In this document: piece after piece, positions 1 through 8,539 of the stretch
How the letters are laid out: each line of letters starts with the position of its first letter
How positions within the stretch are numbered: position 1 is the stretch's first letter
From: DATADD01 sp046262355
GTDB taxonomy: Bacteria; Actinomycetota; CADDZG01; WHSQ01
Assembly (NCBI GenBank): GCA_046262355.1
Contig: JBHEMX010000091.1
Coordinates: forward strand, 1-64,000
Direction of reading: 5' to 3'
DNA: 64,000 nucleotides
Made by a program: the position numbers and the translations under genes
The notes under the pieces: model-generated
The model's input: the letters and a program-made list of their open reading frames with translations, nothing else
What the model was told of the DNA's origin: nothing
The model's database searches: none

Positions 1-2360
1 GCATAGGAGATGACGATCCAAATACTGGCCAGACCGGCGTCGTCGGAGCATCGTTCAAGGCGCGCGACGATGTCGGGTCCCGTTGCCCGCACCTCTCGTA
101 CCCAGCCATGCGGGTGGGTTTCCCGTCGCACCAACAGCCTGATGGTGTTGAGGCGAGCGCTGAGTCGTTCGTCGCGACAGGCATCAGCAAAGGTAGCGGC
201 CTCATCCAACACCTGGTTGGCCTCGTCGAAGTGCCCTCCCTCGAAGAGCGCCTTACCGAGATCCACGAGAAGGTCGAGACGCTCGGAGCCCATCTCCCTG
301 AGGAGCACGGCCGCACGCTTCAGGAAGGAGACGGCGGAAGGGATGTCTTCTTGATCACGAGCTGTCCGACCGGAGCGGGCAAGCAGTAGGCCCGCTTCGC
401 GTCCAATCAGCCGCGTATGGTCGTCAGTCCGGGCCAACTCCGTGAGGTGGGTGTGGGCCTGTTCGAGGTGATATCCGACCATCGCCTGTATGTCCGTGGG
501 CGCATCTTGCAGCGCCGAAGACCAGGTTTGCTCCGGCATTTCGCCCACGGCATGTGCCACCTTGCGGGTGAGCCATGTTGCGAACCGCTCGTGAAGGCTG
601 GCGCGTGCCCTTTTCAGCAGTCCCCGGTAAGCGGCGTCGCGGATCAAAGCATGTCGAAACGCGTACGCAACCTCGTCAACGAGGTCGGACGTCGAGGAGC
701 GAATGAACATCTTGGCCATCAAGGCATCGATGCTCTGCTCGAAGGACGCGTCCCGATTTGCCTCCAGATCGCGCACGGCGCCCTCATAGAAAACCTGTCC
801 GACAACCGACCCGACTGCCGTCAGCGCCCGTTGCTCAGGAGGCAGGAGGTCGAGCCGAGCAGACAACAGCGCCGAGATGGTCGGCGGGATGGGTCGCGCT
901 GCCATTTCTTCGCCCGCGTCGGGGTCCACCCACATCGCCACGAGTTGCTCGACAAACAAGGGATTGCCCTCTGCGGCTTCGACAACGCGCCGCTTCGCCT
1001 CTGGCGTTAGGGACGCTGAGCCGGGTGAAGAAGCGACGAGCATGTCACTCTCGCCGGCGTCGAGAGCATCCAGCTGCAGCATCGTGGCGTTGTCACGCTC
1101 GTTCATCCAACCCGGGCGATGGTCGTAAAGCTCCGGGCGCGCTGAACACACGAGCAACAGCGAAGCTCCGGAAGGTCTCGCCACGAGGAACTCGATGAAG
1201 TCGAGGAACGTGGGTTGTGCCCAGTGGACGTCTTCGAAGACGACGACTAGGGGGCGACGTTCTGCGAACGTCGTAAGGAACTCCCGCGCTGCCCACATGC
1301 CTTCCTCCAACGGAAGGACCCTGCCGCCGGTACCGAGCAACGAGAAGACGCTCTCGACTAGATCGTCAGCATCGTCGCGGTCGAGGAGACTGGATAGCTT
1401 TCGCACCACCGTCTCGGGCGGGTTATCAGCGCTCAGTCCCGTAAGGCCGTTCAGAACCTCGGCCAGGGGCCAGAAGGAAGTGGCTCCGTAGGGCGGGCAG
1501 CCCCCAACAACAACCTCAGCCTCCCCGGTGACGGCCCGCTCGAGTTCCTTGAGGAGCCTCGTCTTGCCGAGGCCGGGGTCAGCCATCACCGTAACGACCT
1601 CGCACGTTTGGGCTGACGTGGTGTCCTGGAACGCCTCGAGCAGGCGGCCCAGCTCCGCCTGTCGTCCGACCATCGGAGCGTCGAGGCGGCGACGGACGCC
1701 TTCCCCTTTGCGCACGTCGAGGAGATGTAGGGCCTGCACTCGCCTCGCCTTGCCCTTGAGGCTCAGTGGTTCGATGGCCTCGACCTCGACCGCGTCCCGG
1801 ACCAGGCGGTAGGTATCTCCTCCGAGCAGCACTCCACCGTGGGGCGCGGCCTGCTCGAGTCGGGCGGCGACATTGACCGCATCCCCGGTGGCGAGGCGCT
1901 GGCCGGAGGCGGCGTCGCCGACCACCACCTCGCCGGTGTGCACGCCGGTCCTGTTCACAAGGCTTACACCCCAGCCGTTGTGAAGTTCCCGGTTGAGTTC
2001 GCCGAGCACGTGCTTCATCTCCCATACAGCGCGCACGGCCCGCAGCGCATCATCCTCGTGCACCCTCGGAAGGCCGAAGACGGCCATGACCGCGTCCCCG
2101 ATGTACTTCTCGACGATGCCGCCATGACGCTCCACGATGCGCTTCATCTCGGCGAAGTAGCGGTCCATGACCTCCCGAAGGGACTCCGAGTCGAGGCGCT
2201 CCCCGAGGGCGGTGGAGCCGACTAGATCGCAGAACAGGACCGTGACGGTCTTCCGGGCCTCCTGCGGAGGAGCGGTTTGGGCCCGGAGAGGAGTGCCGCA
2301 GAATCCGCACAGGCGGAACTTGTCCGGGTTCTCCTCGCCGCAGTTCGGACAGACCACCAC
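1..2360 (-). CDS. Class III adenylate/guanylate cyclase fused to AAA ATPase (partial, 3' end beyond window)
   Basis: About 786 codons are visible and the frame stays open to the left edge, so the C-terminus is missing. Order of domains: a zinc ribbon at the N-terminus (CPNCG then CGFCG), a class III nucleotide cyclase domain (metal motif LFCDLVGST, KYIGDAVMAVFG near residue 87, TGDAVNVAARLE), an AAA/NB-ARC-like ATPase (Walker A DPGLGKTRL near residue 262, Walker B VVVFEDVHWA near 372), then a helical, TPR-like region. Catalytic metal and N-x3-R residues are present, so cAMP or cGMP synthesis is plausible. I chose the GTG at 2360 because AAGGGG lies 5 bases upstream. The family is a large multidomain signalling regulator common in Actinomycetota; its ligand is unknown. 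A truncated paralog lies at 8602-10107. Confidence 0.88.
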   Translation of the reverse strand, partial: MVVCPNCGEENPDKFRLCGFCGTPLRAQTAPPQEARKTVTVLFCDLVGSTALGERLDSESLREVMDRYFAEMKRIVERHGGIVEKYIGDAVMAVFGLPRVHEDDALRAVRAVWEMKHVLGELNRELHNGWGVSLVNRTGVHTGEVVVGDAASGQRLATGDAVNVAARLEQAAPHGGVLLGGDTYRLVRDAVEVEAIEPLSLKGKARRVQALHLLDVRKGEGVRRRLDAPMVGRQAELGRLLEAFQDTTSAQTCEVVTVMADPGLGKTRLLKELERAVTGEAEVVVGGCPPYGATSFWPLAEVLNGLTGLSADNPPETVVRKLSSLLDRDDADDLVESVFSLLGTGGRVLPLEEGMWAAREFLTTFAERRPLVVVFEDVHWAQPTFLDFIEFLVARPSGASLLLVCSARPELYDHRPGWMNERDNATMLQLDALDAGESDMLVASSPGSASLTPEAKRRVVEAAEGNPLFVEQLVAMWVDPDAGEEMAARPIPPTISALLSARLDLLPPEQRALTAVGSVVGQVFYEGAVRDLEANRDASFEQSIDALMAKMFIRSSTSDLVDEVAYAFRHALIRDAAYRGLLKRARASLHERFATWLTRKVAHAVGEMPEQTWSSALQDAPTDIQAMVGYHLEQAHTHLTELARTDDHTRLIGREAGLLLARSGRTARDQEDIPSAVSFLKRAAVLLREMGSERLDLLVDLGKALFEGGHFDEANQVLDEAATFADACRDERLSARLNTIRLLVRRETHPHGWVREVRATGPDIVARLERCSDDAGLASIWIVISY

Positions 2361-2471
2361 TGCCGCCCCTTGGTCGTGAGCCTGAGTATCATTGTGCTGT
2401 ATCTAGCTCACAGAGCGCTCCCCACGACCGTGACCGAGGACTCGCCCGCCTCTGGGGACTTTCTTTAGGTG

Positions 2472-2509
2472 TCGGCGACCTGACATCGGATTGTCGGCTA
2501 CCTGACAGA
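2472..2509 (-). repeat. Two tandem 16-bp partly palindromic repeats, 22-bp period
   Basis: Read on the minus strand the two units are TGTCAGGTAGCCGACA and TGTCAGGTCGCCGACA, separated by six bases. Each has TGTC/GACA inverted ends. They sit about 110 bases upstream of the cyclase gene that starts at 2360. A third copy (13 of 16 identical) lies upstream of the paralogous cyclase at 8540-8555, in the same orientation relative to the gene. They may be operators or the end of a Mu/IS21-like element. Confidence 0.6.
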
Positions 2510-2583
2510 CCAAGCTTCTTCCCCTGCCCATCCTGGTGGTGTAGGACGGTCACACGGACGGTCCACGGACGAGGGGGAAGGCG

Positions 2584-2730
2584 ATGCAGGAGCAGCGGAT
2601 GGGGATGGGGCAAGTGACGAGCAGGATCGAGGACGCCCTTGCATCGTTACGGAGGTCGGCGCAGACGAGGACACCGAGGTCTATGGGCGACGTCAACGAC
2701 GTTCGGCGGGTCGGGTGGGTCGGCGGATAA
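2584..2730 (+). CDS. Possible 48-residue protein or truncated 5' end
   Basis: An ATG follows a strong purine stretch (GAGGGGGAAGG, spacing about 2-6) and opens a 48-residue frame rich in Arg and Ser. I do not recognise the sequence. It may be the surviving 5' end of an inserted gene, since it starts about 75 bases downstream of the tandem 16-bp repeats and the flanking DNA holds recombinase debris. The rest of 2361-2835 shows nothing recognisable. Confidence 0.2.
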   Translation: MQEQRMGMGQVTSRIEDALASLRRSAQTRTPRSMGDVNDVRRVGWVGG

Positions 2731-2835
2731 GGTCGCCGGATCGCTGGTCGAGCGTTCCTGAAAACCAGTCGCCCCACCCCTCACAGGGCTATGTGACGGA
2801 TGCCGCTTTAGCCGAGTGCAGTAGGAGGGGTGAAG

Positions 2836-3546
2836 GTGGGTTACTGGTCGGAGGCAGGACGCAGATTCGTCGACTCCTTCAAGATCAAAGGAAGTTCGGG
2901 GCGAATTTCTCAGGACGTCGAGAGCAAAACCAAGCCAGACAGTAGGACTGGCGCGATGCTTAGTGCTGCCGCGGGCGGACTAATAGTGCTCGGGACATTC
3001 CTCCCTTGGATCACGATTCGGTCGGGTCTTGGCACAATATCGAAGAGCGGAATAGAGGGCCCCGATGGTGGTATTGCGATTGTTTTGGGTGCGATCACAC
3101 TGCTCATTGGCATTTTCCGCTTAACCTCCGACGTTCCTTCCTGGGTTCGAAGGGTACCCATCCTCACAGGACTGCTCGTCGGGCTACTGGCGATTGTTGA
3201 TTACGCTGATGTTCAAACACGGGTATCCGATGTGCGCTCAGGCACGAACTCGAATTTCGTGGACGCGGGTACCGGTCCTGGGCTTTGGTTCTTGTTCATC
3301 GGAGCTGCCTTCGCTGTGATAGCGGGATTGTTCCTCGCCCGGATGCCCACGCCGACATCACCCACGAGACGTTCGAAGGAGCCATCATCAGCCGTCACGA
3401 CGCATGATCCTGTGGTACAAGCGCCGCCTCCACCACCTGCTCAAACGAAGGATTGTCCTCGGTGCGCTGAAACTGTAAAGGCGGCCGCGAAAGTGTGCCG
3501 GTTCTGCGGCTACGAATTTCAAGAGGCAGGGTCACCGGGGCAGTAA
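2836..3546 (+). CDS. Four-helix membrane protein with C-terminal zinc ribbon
   Basis: 236 residues. Four hydrophobic segments lie roughly at residues 40-60, 77-97, 106-124 and 150-172. They are followed by a proline-rich linker (a run of P around residue 200) and a C-terminal zinc ribbon of two CxxC pairs (CPRCAE ... CRFCGYEF). The zinc ribbon is of the short UPF0547-like kind found at the ends of many bacterial proteins. No function is known. AGGAGG at 2823-2828 is one base from the GTG at 2830 but seven from the GTG at 2836, so I prefer 2836. GC content is lower than in the later part of the window. Confidence 0.7.
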   Translation: MGYWSEAGRRFVDSFKIKGSSGRISQDVESKTKPDSRTGAMLSAAAGGLIVLGTFLPWITIRSGLGTISKSGIEGPDGGIAIVLGAITLLIGIFRLTSDVPSWVRRVPILTGLLVGLLAIVDYADVQTRVSDVRSGTNSNFVDAGTGPGLWFLFIGAAFAVIAGLFLARMPTPTSPTRRSKEPSSAVTTHDPVVQAPPPPPAQTKDCPRCAETVKAAAKVCRFCGYEFQEAGSPGQ

Positions 3547-3623
3547 GGCTCGCGTCCTTACATCTGCTCGACCGTCACTTTCAGTGCGCTCCCGCCAGGA
3601 AGCTCACAAGCCGACAGGTCGCA

Positions 3624-3890
3624 TCACGAGCCAAGCGACGGACGATGCGGGTGGCAGACTTGCACTCGACGCAGGTGCCTCGTGGCCGCCGTGTGGCGCA
3701 GACTGTGGGGGCTGATGCGCTTCGTTATCCCGCTCGACGTCGAAGCGGTCGAGACGGTCGCCGTCATCCGAGAGCAAAAGCGGCCCCTCGGTGGACCGAG
3801 AAAGTCCTGTACGTCACGAAGCCGTGCCTCCCCCGTCACGACGCGTCGATACGATCGTGCCCGCAACAGCCTCGATCGTGCGACCGTTAG
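3624..3890. pseudogene. Scrambled remnants of a tyrosine recombinase (integrase) C-terminus
   Basis: On the minus strand near 3690-3735 the sequence encodes ISPHSLRHTAATR, the HxxR box of tyrosine recombinases. At about 3790-3840 the same strand and frame encodes LRDVQDFLG, which should follow that box but here precedes it. On the plus strand from about 3836 to 3880 lies TTRRYDRARNSLDR, the usual end of such integrases with the catalytic Tyr. All three recognisable pieces are therefore present, but in wrong order and on both strands. No intact frame remains. The rest of 3547-3955 holds nothing else I recognise. Confidence 0.6.
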
Positions 3891-3955
3891 TCGTGGGCTA
3901 GCGGTCGAGGCTAGGCTCTCTTGAGTCCTCGACTGATGAGAGGAACGGAAGGAAG

Positions 3956-4480
3956 ATGATCAAGAAGAAACAAACTAAGCAAGAGCAAGCGCTGGTAGGG
4001 CCGGCTGCTGAACACTACGTAATGCATAAACTGTACAGGTTGGGGCTCTTGGCCGGATTTCCTCCGCCAGGCACAGCAGCCGTAGACATTCTGGTTCTCT
4101 CCGGTGACGAAACCGATATCACAGCCAGAATCCAGGTAAAGGGGCGAACTTACGGGTCCGACCGCGGATGGCACATGCGAAAGAAGCATGAAAGCCTGAT
4201 TGACCCGAGACTTTTCTATTGCTTCGTGGACTTCCAGGATGAGACGCCTGCTACCTACGTCATTCCCAGCCAGATCGTTGCGGACGTACTTTGTCGATCA
4301 CATCAGGCCTGGCTCAACACTCCCGGGACCAGAGGCCAGCCCCATCGGGACCACGACATGCGACGACTGATCCCTGACTACACCAAGGCTCCGGGAACCG
4401 GCTTTCCGGTCGAGGGCTTTCCAGCCGGATGGATGGAGCAATTCCGGGAGCGTTGGAACCTATTGGGACGCAGTCACTGA
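3956..4480 (+). CDS. Hypothetical protein, possible PD-(D/E)XK nuclease fold
   Basis: 174 residues, ATG preceded by GGAAGGAAG. I do not recognise a named family. The middle has the order D (in AAVDILVL), then about 15 residues, then IQVKGR. This fits the D...(E/Q)xK core of PD-(D/E)XK nucleases, and helices flank it. The C-terminal half ends in an aromatic-rich segment (GFPAGWMEQF). No signal peptide or membrane segment is seen. It lies between recombinase remnants and the VWA/thermonuclease operon and has lower GC than the chromosome-like parts of the window, which suggests transfer. The nuclease assignment is inference only. Confidence 0.6.
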   Translation: MIKKKQTKQEQALVGPAAEHYVMHKLYRLGLLAGFPPPGTAAVDILVLSGDETDITARIQVKGRTYGSDRGWHMRKKHESLIDPRLFYCFVDFQDETPATYVIPSQIVADVLCRSHQAWLNTPGTRGQPHRDHDMRRLIPDYTKAPGTGFPVEGFPAGWMEQFRERWNLLGRSH

Positions 4481-4550
4481 AATGCTTCTCCGGCTGCGGG
4501 CCGACCAACAGAACACGCTGGACCTGCAAAAGTAAACAGGGCCCGGAGGG

Positions 4551-4928
4551 ATGTTGGGTCTCCGGGGCCGAAGGCGGATCAAGCGCGAGGACGACGCCCT
4601 CTACGAGCTGTTGCTGGAAGCCGCGAAGGCAGCCAAGCATGAGGCCGCGGCGGAAGCTGCCAGGGCATCAACGGCCTTCGCTTCCAGGAAGGCGGCAAGA
4701 CGCGCCTGGAGGACAACACCGTGGGACTGGAGGAAATCTTGGCGGATCAACCCACTCCGCCGCAAAATCGTAACTCGCGGCGGACACAGAGTGCTTCCGA
4801 TGAGCAGCTATGTCTCACATGCGACCCCATCGTCGTCAGAATCAAGGTCATATGGGTCCGACCCCGAGACTTGGATCGGTCCATCCGCGTACTCAGGGCC
4901 GTCGGCGGTGCCTCCCGCACAATCATAA
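4551..4928 (+). CDS. Doubtful ORF with helical N-terminus
   Basis: The first 60 codons give an Ala/Glu/Lys-rich helix (LYELLLEAAKAAKHEAAAEAA) that looks protein-like. The last 40 codons are antisense to the thermonuclease gene and look spurious. It may be a 5' fragment whose true end was lost. No homology recognised; the Shine-Dalgarno candidate is GGAGGG just before ATG. Confidence 0.2.
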   Translation: MLGLRGRRRIKREDDALYELLLEAAKAAKHEAAAEAARASTAFASRKAARRAWRTTPWDWRKSWRINPLRRKIVTRGGHRVLPMSSYVSHATPSSSESRSYGSDPETWIGPSAYSGPSAVPPAQS

Positions 4929-5674
4929 TCCGATGCCGGGGGCAAACACGGCGAATAGCCGTCCGTGCAACCCTCTCCTGCGCTCCCTCCTCCGCCTGAG
5001 GCGGTGTCAGAATCCGGTCCTTCGGCGGTCGAGCAGGACCCCCACAGCCCGCGGTCATGCTGCCTTGCATCGCGCTGTGCCGCGAGGAAGCGTTCGACGT
5101 ATCTAACGTTGGGAGGGTATGTCGTGACGGTCGCAAACCCCTTTGCCACGAGCACCTGGTTAAACAGTTCACCTTCATCCCAAACGTAGGCAAGTGTGCG
5201 ACCGTACTGATCCTGGCGCTCAACATCGAACCCAAGTCGCACTGCGTCGCCCTGCAATGCAGCAGAGGTGAAGTCGGATGCCGCAGGTCCGTAGCATTCC
5301 ACGGGTTCCGATGGATGCACGGTCTCCGGGGTATCGATGCCGATCAAGCGAACATCTGTCGTCTCGTCGTCTAGCTGAACCTCGATGGTATCTCCGTCGA
5401 CGACCCGGGAGACGAGCACGAAGTATCGTGCCCTTTGCACGGCCCCACTTTCTGCTCTCGCTTCAGCTCGACGCTCAGCTTTTCGTTGAGCACGACGTTT
5501 CGCCTTCCGCTCGGGACGACGTTCAGCTCTTCTCTCGTTCTTTCTCGTCTGTCCCTCAACTGCCTCATGATTCGGGCCCCCGGTGCTTGGCGACGGACCT
5601 GAGCCGCACGCGAGGAGAAGGAAAAGCGCAAGCCCGCCCAGAAGGCGGGTGCCCTTAGCTGTGATCGCCGTCAT
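4808..5674 (-). CDS. Secreted thermonuclease (SNase-like) lipoprotein with Excalibur domain
   Basis: 288 residues. The signal peptide ends in a lipobox (LFLLLACGSG), so the mature protein should be a lipoprotein. A highly charged Arg/Glu/Ala linker follows (residues about 45-80). The SNase domain starts at VVDGDTIEV and contains RLIGIDTPE, the catalytic-type Arg/Glu environment and DQYGRTLAYV. The C-terminus has a calcium-binding Excalibur motif (DLDSDDDGVACE). SNases of this fold hydrolyse DNA and RNA outside the cell with Ca2+. I start at the ATG at 5674 rather than upstream because only this gives the signal peptide. It lies 25 bases after the VWA gene on the same strand and is probably the last gene of a three-gene operon. 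Confidence 0.88.
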   Translation of the reverse strand: MTAITAKGTRLLGGLALFLLLACGSGPSPSTGGPNHEAVEGQTRKNERRAERRPERKAKRRAQRKAERRAEARAESGAVQRARYFVLVSRVVDGDTIEVQLDDETTDVRLIGIDTPETVHPSEPVECYGPAASDFTSAALQGDAVRLGFDVERQDQYGRTLAYVWDEGELFNQVLVAKGFATVTTYPPNVRYVERFLAAQRDARQHDRGLWGSCSTAEGPDSDTASGGGGSAGEGCTDGYSPCLPPASDYDCAGGTADGPEYADGPIQVSGSDPYDLDSDDDGVACET

Positions 5675-5699
5675 GAGTCTGCCCGGGCGACGACCACAT

Positions 5700-6470
5700 C
5701 TACAGAGGAAAGTCAGGAAGTGCTGCTCCATAGAATGACACTGTGGCTCCCGAACTCTCCAGATACGCTCGCCAGAAGCGTTCCATTCCGTCGATTTCAT
5801 CAGCACTTAGGTGATCAGGTGCTGTAGCGCCAGCGCCAACGACGTAGGTGTGAACGCCGCTTAGGTCGACTCTGTCGGCCTGTCGCAACAGCTCTCTAAT
5901 GCGTGATTGGCTCCAATCGTTGATCTTGGAAAACTCGTCGTCGCCCACCGACTGAACCATGTCCGAGAGGATGATGAGTTGCTTGGGATGGACCTCGTCA
6001 CGGGCACTGAAATAATCCTCAGCTAGAGAGAGAGCCCCAAATATGTCCGTCCCTCGGCTCGACGACCTCATCAGGCGCTTCAGAGTCACCTGTGTCTGGT
6101 GGCGTGCCTCTACTCTTTCTTTCTCACAGACTCGGCTGTTGTCCAGGAGACCGCAAGGCGCGAACGTCTCGCGTATCGGGAAGGTGCCATGAGCAATGGG
6201 ATTGGCATCGATGATGTCAGCGCCGAGATATCCGCCCTCGTCCTCAATAGCATCGACTTCACCGACCACAAGATTAAAGTTCTCCAGATACCTCTCTTTG
6301 ATCGTCTTCCGTTGGGTACTACCGGAGACATCTAGGAGAACCATGTTGGCCGTGCCCGGTGGCGGATTCAGCCGACCAAACAGATCCCAGCGCAGCGCGA
6401 CAAAGAGACCTGCGGCGATAAGTACCAGCGCTGAGGCCACTGATGTGACCGCTATGGCCAAGGGTCTCAT
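5700..6470 (-). CDS. Membrane-anchored VWA-like protein
   Basis: 256 residues. One N-terminal hydrophobic helix (about residues 5-28, VASALVLIAAGLFVAL) is followed by a von Willebrand A-like domain facing the cell surface. The MIDAS-type metal site is recognisable: LLDVSGST (DxSxS), RGTDIFGAL for the Thr, and ILSDMVQS for the Asp. The ATG at 6470 overlaps the stop of the upstream coiled-coil gene (ATGA), so the two are translationally coupled. Family members bind protein ligands through the metal site. The partner here is unknown; its operon neighbours are the obvious candidates. It has no obvious enzyme domain. Confidence 0.75.
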   Translation of the reverse strand: MRPLAIAVTSVASALVLIAAGLFVALRWDLFGRLNPPPGTANMVLLDVSGSTQRKTIKERYLENFNLVVGEVDAIEDEGGYLGADIIDANPIAHGTFPIRETFAPCGLLDNSRVCEKERVEARHQTQVTLKRLMRSSSRGTDIFGALSLAEDYFSARDEVHPKQLIILSDMVQSVGDDEFSKINDWSQSRIRELLRQADRVDLSGVHTYVVGAGATAPDHLSADEIDGMERFWRAYLESSGATVSFYGAALPDFPL

Positions 6471-8068
6471 GTGAAGCTTCCAGCATCGCTGGACACCGCG
6501 CGCACGGGATCCTCGCAATCTAGACCATCCAAGAAGATGGATGGGGTCTCGATGGAGGGAAGCGCCAAGAGGACTTGTGGAGTGCGGTGATCTTCCCTCG
6601 CCCGGATGTTCGCTGAACAGTAGAGGAGCATGAGATGCTCGAAATAGTTCTTCTTGCTCATGGCGACAGCGCGTAGCGCCTCCCAGCGCTTCTGCCGTCT
6701 CGCTCTACTGGTCTCGAGTGTCTCCTTGACTTGTGCGACTGACGACGATAAGGATTCAAGTCTCGTCTGCTCTTCTCGGAAGTGGCGGAAGCGTCGCTCT
6801 TCCCGTCGTCGCAGCGGTTCTTCTATTTGTCGACGACGTTCGTATTCACCTCTGCTATATTCCTCTTTCTCTTCTCTTCGACGTTGTGCTAGGCGAGCGA
6901 TTCGCTCCTCTTCCTCCTTCACTTGTCGGACGCGCTGTTTCTCCTCTGCTTGGCGCTGCTGCTCCTGCTCCTTACGGCGGTCCTTTTCGAGGGCCTTGCG
7001 TCGTCTCTCCGCACGATCTTGTTGCTTCCATGATGCTCTGCGTAAGCGCTGCTCCTCTCTCTCTTGCTTGCGAGCGGCGGTCTTGACATTGTGTTCCGAC
7101 TGAGGATCGTGTTTCAAGTATGAGAGCATGACAGCCCCCGCATAAATGAGAACGTTTATTAGCGCGAACGCTAGGGTTCCCTGAATGGGACTGAGGGAGG
7201 CCTCTCCGGGAGTCTCGGCTAGGTATTGGTTTCGTACCATTGCAATCACGAGGATGGCGAGAACCGGAACCGCAACAAGTACAAAGGTCATCACGCGTTC
7301 AACCTGTGAGTGGCCGGCTCGGGTCAGGAAGATGCCTAATCCGTGGGCGCAGGCGATAAGAATCAGAGCAACGCTCAAGGTCATTAGGTAGCTCAACGCG
7401 TCTGCCTCCTTGAACAGCTTGAATGCAAAGGCGTTGAGTGGGACCTCGCCAATTACGACCAGCGTGATAATCGCCCAGTATGGAAAGGGGCCGATGCCCA
7501 TTCTGTGCTTGACTGTTTGAGTAGAATTCGTATGCCCTCGTTGGAGTGTGGAATTTGCCTCGGTCTGGGCGTCAGGTACCTCTTCGGTTCGCTCGCCGGG
7601 CTTCGTCGGCGTCGTGTCGCTAGGCGCGGTAGCTGTAGTCAACTCGTCCGCTGTTGCCATGGTGTCATCGTCAGACCTTGTCCTCGATCGGGACTTCGCT
7701 TCCTCCGAGGGCGTCTGAGTCGAGCGCCACATTCGTTCCAATTTCTCAAGCTCCGCCTTGTCTGCTGCACCGTCTTGAGCCCGTTCCATCTGAGCTCGGG
7801 CCGCTTCATCTCTGGCCCCTTCAAGGAGCGCGACGGCATGCTCAAGTCTCTCCTTAGACGCCATGAAGGTGCCTTTGAGGGCATCGTCTTCCATGGCCCA
7901 CTGCTCGGCGACGCCCCAAAGTGCTTGGTCGCCGCGCTCCTTGATCGCGAGGAGACTGAACGGCAGAGCCTTTTCTTCCCCTGGAAGCGGAATCCCTTTC
8001 TTGCCGTCCCGCTTCCCGGCACGACGAGCGCTGCGGTGATCGAAATACTCTCTTAGCTTCCGGGACAC
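6467..8068 (-). CDS. Four-TM membrane protein with long C-terminal coiled coil, unknown
   Basis: 533 residues, not recognised. Residues 1-190 are soluble and charged (KKGIPLPGEEKALPF motif, then acidic/Ser/Thr-rich). Four transmembrane helices lie at about 195-215, 228-250, 262-282 and 300-321. A strongly charged Arg/Glu/Gln/Lys coiled coil runs from about 330 to 470, and a folded-looking tail ends in SSDAGSFT. AGGAGG at 8078-8073 is one base from the GTG at 8071 and four from the GTG at 8068; I use 8068. It is the first gene of an operon with the VWA and thermonuclease genes. Topology resembles signalling or mechanical scaffolds rather than a transporter. Confidence 0.65.
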   Translation of the reverse strand: MSRKLREYFDHRSARRAGKRDGKKGIPLPGEEKALPFSLLAIKERGDQALWGVAEQWAMEDDALKGTFMASKERLEHAVALLEGARDEAARAQMERAQDGAADKAELEKLERMWRSTQTPSEEAKSRSRTRSDDDTMATADELTTATAPSDTTPTKPGERTEEVPDAQTEANSTLQRGHTNSTQTVKHRMGIGPFPYWAIITLVVIGEVPLNAFAFKLFKEADALSYLMTLSVALILIACAHGLGIFLTRAGHSQVERVMTFVLVAVPVLAILVIAMVRNQYLAETPGEASLSPIQGTLAFALINVLIYAGAVMLSYLKHDPQSEHNVKTAARKQEREEQRLRRASWKQQDRAERRRKALEKDRRKEQEQQRQAEEKQRVRQVKEEEERIARLAQRRREEKEEYSRGEYERRRQIEEPLRRREERRFRHFREEQTRLESLSSSVAQVKETLETSRARRQKRWEALRAVAMSKKNYFEHLMLLYCSANIRAREDHRTPQVLLALPSIETPSIFLDGLDCEDPVRAVSSDAGSFT

Positions 8069-8273
8069 CACTCCTCCTCAGGCTGGCGGCGTTTGGTCAC
8101 CCCTCGATTCATCGGCCATTCGACGCACGACATGAAGAGGCTGTGCCCCTTGCGACGCCTGGAAGATCGTCCCACGAGGGGAATCGGGGAGCGTAGGGTG
8201 GGAGAGGAGGAGCCCGGCGTGCTACCTCGAGCCTTGAGCTACTGCCCCCCTCGAGGTCCGGTTCCAATTTGCC

Positions 8274-8530
8274 TTAGAGAATGCGCTGCTCGCAATCGTC
8301 ATAAAGCTCATAGTCCGGCCCGTGCGGCAACGGATCGTTGTAGTAGTTACAAGTGTCAGTGCCGCCGCCACCCTTTTGGTAGTCCGCGCCCCCTGGCCGC
8401 GAAGTTCGTCTTTGCCCTTGCCTCCCAAGAGACGATCAGAAGCATCGTCATCGTGCTCGACTGAGTAGTCGTCGTAATCGAATGCCCCCCACAGCCGGTC
8501 GTTGCCCGCTCCCCCGGAGCTTCGGAAAGG
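8274..8530 (-). pseudogene. RTX/hemolysin-type calcium-binding repeat remnant, frameshifted
   Basis: The minus strand encodes glycine-aspartate nonapeptide-like repeats (GAGNDRLWG, then LLGGKGKDELRGQG). After GQG the frame must shift by one base to continue as ADYQKGGGGTDTC and to end in DDCEQRIL and stop at 8274. Only the last repeats and the tail survive. The upstream part of the gene is absent, replaced by sequence leading to the cyclase gene at 8602. This is the C-terminal end of an exported Ca-binding protein, now dead. The rest of 8069-8601 shows nothing else except the 16-bp motif. Confidence 0.6.
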
Positions 8531-8539
8531 GCCTCTGTC

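Noticed and set aside
2740..2775. tRNA-like CTGGT...ACCAG pairing near 2743-2771
   Set aside because: No acceptor or T arm can be built around it.
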